Below, one piece after another: positions 59,179 to 64,000 of a DNA stretch of 64,000 nt. The position numbers were made by a program, and so were the translations under genes. Below the pieces are notes generated by a model that saw only the letters and a program-made list of their open reading frames with translations, had not been told where the DNA came from and made no database searches. Position 1 is the first letter of the stretch, and each line of letters begins with the position of its first letter. This stretch comes from Tachypleus tridentatus (lineage: Eukaryota; Arthropoda; Merostomata; Xiphosura; Limulidae), in the NCBI RefSeq assembly GCF_004210375.1, contig NC_134834.1, positions 153,903,290 to 153,967,289 on the forward strand. The letters are read 5' to 3'.

Positions 59179-60345
59179 TGGATACCCCCATTCGTGACCA
59201 AAAAAATACAAACGAAAAACAGAAAACAAAACAGATTATTGGAAAATGACCATGTATGAACGACTATAAAAGAGTCACCATCAAACTCAGACTCAAAACT
59301 GCCATTTTTCATTCTGCATTTATTATCTGAGAAATCTTTGGGTTAGTTGTCCCCCTTTCTTATTCAAAATTAATTAGAGGGGCTTGCTGGCTCCCTCAAA
59401 TCAGTAATGAAGCTGCACTTAGGAGACATCTAGTTGGAAACATTTTCCCCACAACACACCAAACTTTTCCTGAATTTGAAGAACATTGGGAATATTCCAA
59501 TCGAAGTTACTCCCCATGCGACCCTGAATTCCTCCAAAGGAGTTATCGTTGAGATAAACATTTTAGATTTGGAGATCCTAGCTGGTTTTTCCAGTTAAGG
59601 TGTTTCTGCACTGTGCCAAATCTCCTTTTGCAAGGATGGAATTATGACACCATGTTTTGATTTTCACATTTACATCACCACATTTTACCTGTCATAGCCA
59701 AAGCAGGTTATCTGAATTGTAAGGTAAAACCATACATTCCCAACCATCTTAGATGTTTCCAGTGTCAGTAGTTTGGTCACTAGATGATATTATGTTATTC
59801 TTCTTTAACACTTGCTTGTTGTGGTGGCAAAGACCATGATGCCTACAAGCACAAACTGGAACCACACTGTGCTAACTGTAATGGTTCATACTCCTGTTAC
59901 TCTAGTTCTGGCCCTAAGTGGGTTGGGGAGAAAAAGATGCCATGTACTGTGAACAATGTTTTCTTCCCAGAGGTTCAGAAGTTATTTTCTACCACCCCAT
60001 CTCGGACATATGCTGATGCACTACTTTCCACTGCCACAGTGGGAATGCAGAGAGATTTCTCTGTGCCTTCAATGGAGTAGTTTGCAAAACATCTGAAGAG
60101 TCTTTTATCCTCCATGGTTAGAAGAGTTGATGAGTCTATGTCTTCTCCCATCTCTATTCCTGCCACTCCTTTTAGTGGCTGCTTGGGTCCACTTTTTTTG
60201 TCTTTAGGTTCAGACATTTCCTTGGGTCCATTTTTCACCAGCCTCAAGATGCACAATGATTATTACATGAATCTTCATCCAAAGACAGACCTGCATAGTT
60301 GATTGACCCAAGACAGGATTCATGGAAGTCAATATATCTGTCCAA
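59179..60345 (+). pseudogene. LINE copy C ORF1 (gag-like), broken
   Basis: Starts MDTPIRD and soon shifts. NIPIEVTPHATLNS lies near 59490 and the second and third zinc knuckles are in 59784-60080 (CCGGKDHDAYK has lost its last cysteine; CANCNGSYSCYSSSGPKW has lost its histidine and last cysteine). SRTYADALLSTATVG follows. Too damaged to act. Confidence 0.7.
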
Positions 60346-60753
60346 TAAAAAATACAACAACAACAAAAAACACGTGGTTTGTTCAAATGTATATGAAATT
60401 AAGGAATTGATTGATTCTTATCATCCTGTCTTTCCATACAGGAAATGTTTCTGAAACCTGCCAATGCAATCACGTTTCGGCAGTTTTCTTCATACAGAAA
60501 TGGCAGGCTGTGTGATGGAGGAGTGTACAGAGGGGTAGTACTGCTGGTCAGTCAGCATTAGCCTGCCTTGTCTTTGCCAGTCGATACACCCTTGGAGGTA
60601 TAGCCGTTCATGTTTCTTTTGGTCATACTATCACTATTTGTTCTCTCTACCTGTCTCCTGGAGAGACCTAAGATCAGTCGAACTTTGATGTTCTTGCTGA
60701 ACGATTACCATCTCCCTTTTTAATCCTGGGGGATTTTAATGGACATAATCCCC

Positions 60754-60908
60754 TCTGGGGTGGTGCTGACATTGATGGGAGGGGTTGTTTTGTTTCTGGA
60801 TTACCATTTTATACATTCTGGATCTAAAATGCCATTATTTACTATCTCTTACTAGCAACAAGCTAGTCCATAAAATTATCTGGGGTGGTGCTGACATTGA
60901 TGGGAGGG
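60754..60908 (+). repeat. Insertion bracketed by a ~30-bp direct repeat in copy C
   Basis: TCTGGGGTGGTGCTGACATT with GATGGGAGGG occurs at 60754-60783 and again at 60879-60908. About 95 bases of unrelated, AT-rich text lie between. Copy A has the phrase only once (near 40546), so this is a duplication with added sequence. Confidence 0.85.
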
Positions 60909-61805
60909 AGGTTGGTCTATAGAGCATATGCCCTCGGATCACAATCTTTCTCTCTTCCCACTTATTTTCATGCATCTAGTCAGTTTTTTACTGCTATTAA
61001 TCTCTGCTCCCCATCACTTTTCTCTTATTTTTCCTGAAGGGTTGACAGTAACCCACAGGGCAGTGACCATTTTCCTGTCATTTTGAGAGAAACTGGCTGT
61101 GGTCGATGTCGCCCTACACGTGTTTTTTGATTAAAGTTGGACCGGACCAACTGGCCCTCTTTCATTGTTCTCTCAGAACTTGATTCTGCCATCGATAGAA
61201 GACTGAGTGGCAGTAGTGAATGACTGTATTGTCAAAGTAGCTGCTCAGTGTATTCCTAAAACCGTGACACACCACAGTATACTCATCCTGCCTGCCTCAT
61301 GACATGGAAGACTCAAAAACGGGCCTGGTATACTTTTCATAGGTATCCCACGTTTTCGAATCGCATTGCTTTTCAGGGAGCCTGTGCATCTTCTTGACAG
61401 ATCAGACATCAAAGGCAGAAGGAGTCTTTAATTAAGTACACAACTTGTATCTCTTCTACTACGAGTTCCAGAGTTATGTGGGACAAGTTTTGGAAGGTCA
61501 ATGAGCAGTAAACTTGTGCCTCTCTTTCAGCTTTTCTCTTTGATGGCCAGGAAGTTACTGATGCTCTCAGCAAAAATGTTTCTTGTGCATCTAGAGCTTC
61601 TGCTTCATCCCTCAGTTTCTTAGAGTTTTCCATCCTTAGTGGGCCATGCTTTTTCAGAATAGATGGTCTGCTACTGTTTCGTTTGGCCTTTGTATGCAGA
61701 CACAGTTGGTTAAATTAGGTTTGTCCTTGGATGACTTTGATGTCTTCACTTGTCAGCCCATCCTATCATGGCTTATTATCATCTCCAAGTGTGACCCTGT
61801 CGAGT

Positions 61806-64000
61806 AACCAGTTCACAACTACAAATAATCACCCAGCTTTACCTCTGTCACTATGCTGGTAATACAACTTACATCTTCAATAATTATGTAATACTTTAAT
61901 AAAATATGTGGAAGTAACTTATAATGTATATGAAGCAATACAAATACAGTACACATTCTTTTATTCTGTTAACACTCTGTGTTGTTTTCAAACTATTTCA
62001 AATTTTTAACCATTAATAATTTTTCATAAGAATGAAAAAATCTGGTTACTAAAATCCCAATGTCATTGTTTCTTGTTTGTGTGATATAGAATATTCCTAC
62101 AATTCATTAAAAAATGTTTACAGTTCATTGTGTGTGCTGTGACTACCATAGAAGAAACTGTATCAATTCTAACTTGATACCAAGTAAAAAATGTAAAATG
62201 CTCTTGAGTATTACAGAATTTTGTCTTCACTGTTAATACCACCATTAAGTGTAATAAGAATTATTTAAGTATATCATAATTTTGAAATAACTAGCACTAG
62301 CCTATTACAAAATTTAGAGTTCACATTCCATGCCATTACTAAGTTCAATAAAAATTATTTAAGTATAATATAATTTTAAAATATCTCTACTTCTTAACAT
62401 TCTTCTACACAAGTTTAAGACAGAATAAACCTCTCAATTCTCATTCTCTCTCTCTCTTTCAATGGGCATCTTTTTCTGGTCTTGTCATGAAGTTTTAGTG
62501 AATTTCATTCAAAATTTAATTAAGCTACTACCTTTCCTTGTTTTATATATCATGAATGATGGTATAAAAAAACATAGCAAATAATCCATATTTTAAAAGT
62601 TTATAAGTTTTAAGTTAATATTTTTATAATATTTTATTTTATTTATTTAGGCAATGCATGACTTTTATTTTATAGCTTTCAATATTATTTGGTTAAAAAG
62701 CCATGAAATAAACAAGCAGATCCCTCCTGTCACATCCTCTTTTTTAGAAACTTCCAATAGTTCTCTTTGCCTTTCAATACTATATTATTTATAACCAACA
62801 GAAAACACAATGTTTTCATCTGTCAAATGTTTTCTGTAAAATTAATTGTCCAATTTGCTTTCAGTTCAAGTTTTATTTCAATGGGAAACACATAAGCTAA
62901 GATAGTTTTAATGGCTCTTGGCACCTAAGTAGAAAACAAGAAAAATTGTGACATTTATGGGGCATTATTATTCTGTGTTCTTTGTTGCTTTATTTAATTA
63001 AATAAAAAATTATTTAGCACGGTAGTACCTTTTAATATATTTAAAAAATAGATGGGTTAAGTGTCATTAATAGTTGACACCAAAGAAAGAAGACCCAGTT
63101 AAGTACTTTTTTCTTGTTTTTCATGTGTATTCTTTATTTATTATTTTAACAGTAACTAAACTGAAAAAATAAACATTTTATGCTAGTTTAGTTAAGGTTC
63201 ATGTAGGTGAAATAAATAATAATAATAATAAAAAAAATTAGGAGACACAGTCATGAGTAGCTAGTGCATAATGTAATTCAATAGTATAATGTAAGCTGCA
63301 TCTTCTCCAAGTGGTTTAGAATGTACAATTGCAAGAGTTGTAATTAGTCAGGGCTAAAATGGCAATAAACAGTAAATTTAATAATAAATAGGTGTGTACT
63401 GTAATGAGTGTAAAGCTATTTGCAAAACATTAAACAAGTGTAATTTCATGTGATTTTTAAGTCATTCTAGAAAGAAAAATAATAGTAATTTAGATATATT
63501 ATTTGTTTCTGTTAGTTACAAAGTAACTCAGTAGCAAAGCACTGTTTTGGCCCCATTAGTCAAAAGTATTGGGTTCATGTTCTGGTCCCAGTCTCTTTTC
63601 ATATAAAAGTTTAAATTGTAATGAACAATACAGTTTGTTTTTTTATGTGAGAACTGTTTCACTAAAGACTTATTTGGCCACAAAGTTTTTACATTGTTTT
63701 TATTATTTGTAAAGGGTATTATACCATGATTTTAGAGAGATGTATACATTACATGGTAAGGCACATCTCAAAGAATCTTGAAGAACAATACGGAAGATAC
63801 AGCTTTTAGATCACTTGTTTATAGAGATTAATCACATGACTAAAAGATAATTGTTTGTTACTGTTGAAGTACTATAAAGATTGAATTTATAAATTTTAAG
63901 ATTAGCACTTGGTTGTGTCTAGCTTTATTCATTACAATGTTTAATGTGTTAGAAAAGTTTAATTTTCAGTTGATGCATTTTGATAAAAGACTGTCTTCTA
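61806..64000. other. AT-rich non-coding stretch, probably still intron 5
   Basis: No exon matching the next part of the dipeptidase family (LPSIPV-type motif, zinc ligands) was found. A TAA/AAT microsatellite lies near 63211-63230. Near 63530-63600 a phrase AGCAAAGCACTG with GGGTTCATGTTC faintly recalls a tRNA-derived repeat, too weak to call. Confidence 0.5.

Larger units (their letters stand above)
58793..61805 (+). mobile_element. I/Jockey-type LINE, copy C, internally deleted
   Basis: Same family and strand as copies A and B, more decayed. Leader GAAGGGACCTCCCAGACAAG at 58797, ORF1 ATG at 59179, knuckle text CCGGKDHDAYKHKLEPHCAN at about 59818, endonuclease-region text at 60440-61100 (DFNGHNPLWGGADIDGRGC near 60733). 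A block from about 61635 corresponds to copy A near 42745 (GGCCATGCTTTTTCAGAA onward), so the whole reverse transcriptase is missing. The end near 61805 precedes RNase H. Confidence 0.85.

Noticed and set aside
1..64000. CRISPR array or bacterial-type operon
   Set aside because: Tandem repeats here lack regular unique spacers, and genes have introns and eukaryotic signals.
61806..64000. Further exons of the dipeptidase gene
   Set aside because: No frame matching the next family motifs or zinc ligands was found; the only longer frame (62063-62245, minus) is unrelated.

Overview
This is a gene-poor, AT-rich, repeat-dense piece of an arthropod nuclear genome. Introns have GT-AG ends, poly(A) signals are eukaryotic, and no bacterial gene organisation is seen. 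Several tRNA-derived SINE families (heads near 7637, 18528 and 26120) look, from memory, like repeats abundant in horseshoe crabs. The best guess is therefore a chelicerate, probably a horseshoe crab (Limulus/Tachypleus type). That is an inference and was not checked by any search.

Layout. 1-8.4 kb: two diverged ~60-bp minisatellite arrays, a 1.35-kb hAT-like non-autonomous DNA element with an 8-bp target duplication, and SINEs. 8.9-11.9 kb: an unrecognised locus for small membrane proteins, with one upstream exon and two tandem, diverged candidate 3' exons. 12-30 kb: mostly non-coding, with CR1-like, Jockey-like and SINE fragments, including a SINE with a perfect 13-bp target duplication. 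30.3-33.8 kb: a less AT-rich stretch that I could not identify. 34-38 kb: AT-rich, with a palindrome and minisatellites. 38,434-45,056: a long I/Jockey-type LINE with three zinc knuckles, endonuclease, YVDD reverse transcriptase and RNase H. It carries frameshifts, is flanked by a 13-bp duplication, and sits inside a minisatellite.

45.45-53.1 kb: the one clear host gene, the 5' part of an N-acetylated-alpha-linked acidic dipeptidase / glutamate carboxypeptidase II-like type II membrane protein. It has four confident coding exons plus a candidate 30-nt microexon. The catalytic exons must lie beyond the window. Its introns hold a Penelope-like fragment between ~145-bp inverted repeats, a hAT transposase relic, two more same-strand copies of the LINE (both lacking the reverse transcriptase core), and a second Penelope-like GIY-YIG fragment.

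The most interesting points are: (1) the small membrane-protein locus, where one exon can join in phase to either of two duplicated last exons whose coding parts diverge more than their flanks; (2) SINE families whose 3' tails resemble the tail of the resident LINE, with equal 13-bp target duplications, suggesting a LINE/SINE partnership; (3) the microexon of the dipeptidase gene. No CRISPR array, rRNA gene, functional tRNA gene or bacterial-type system was seen.
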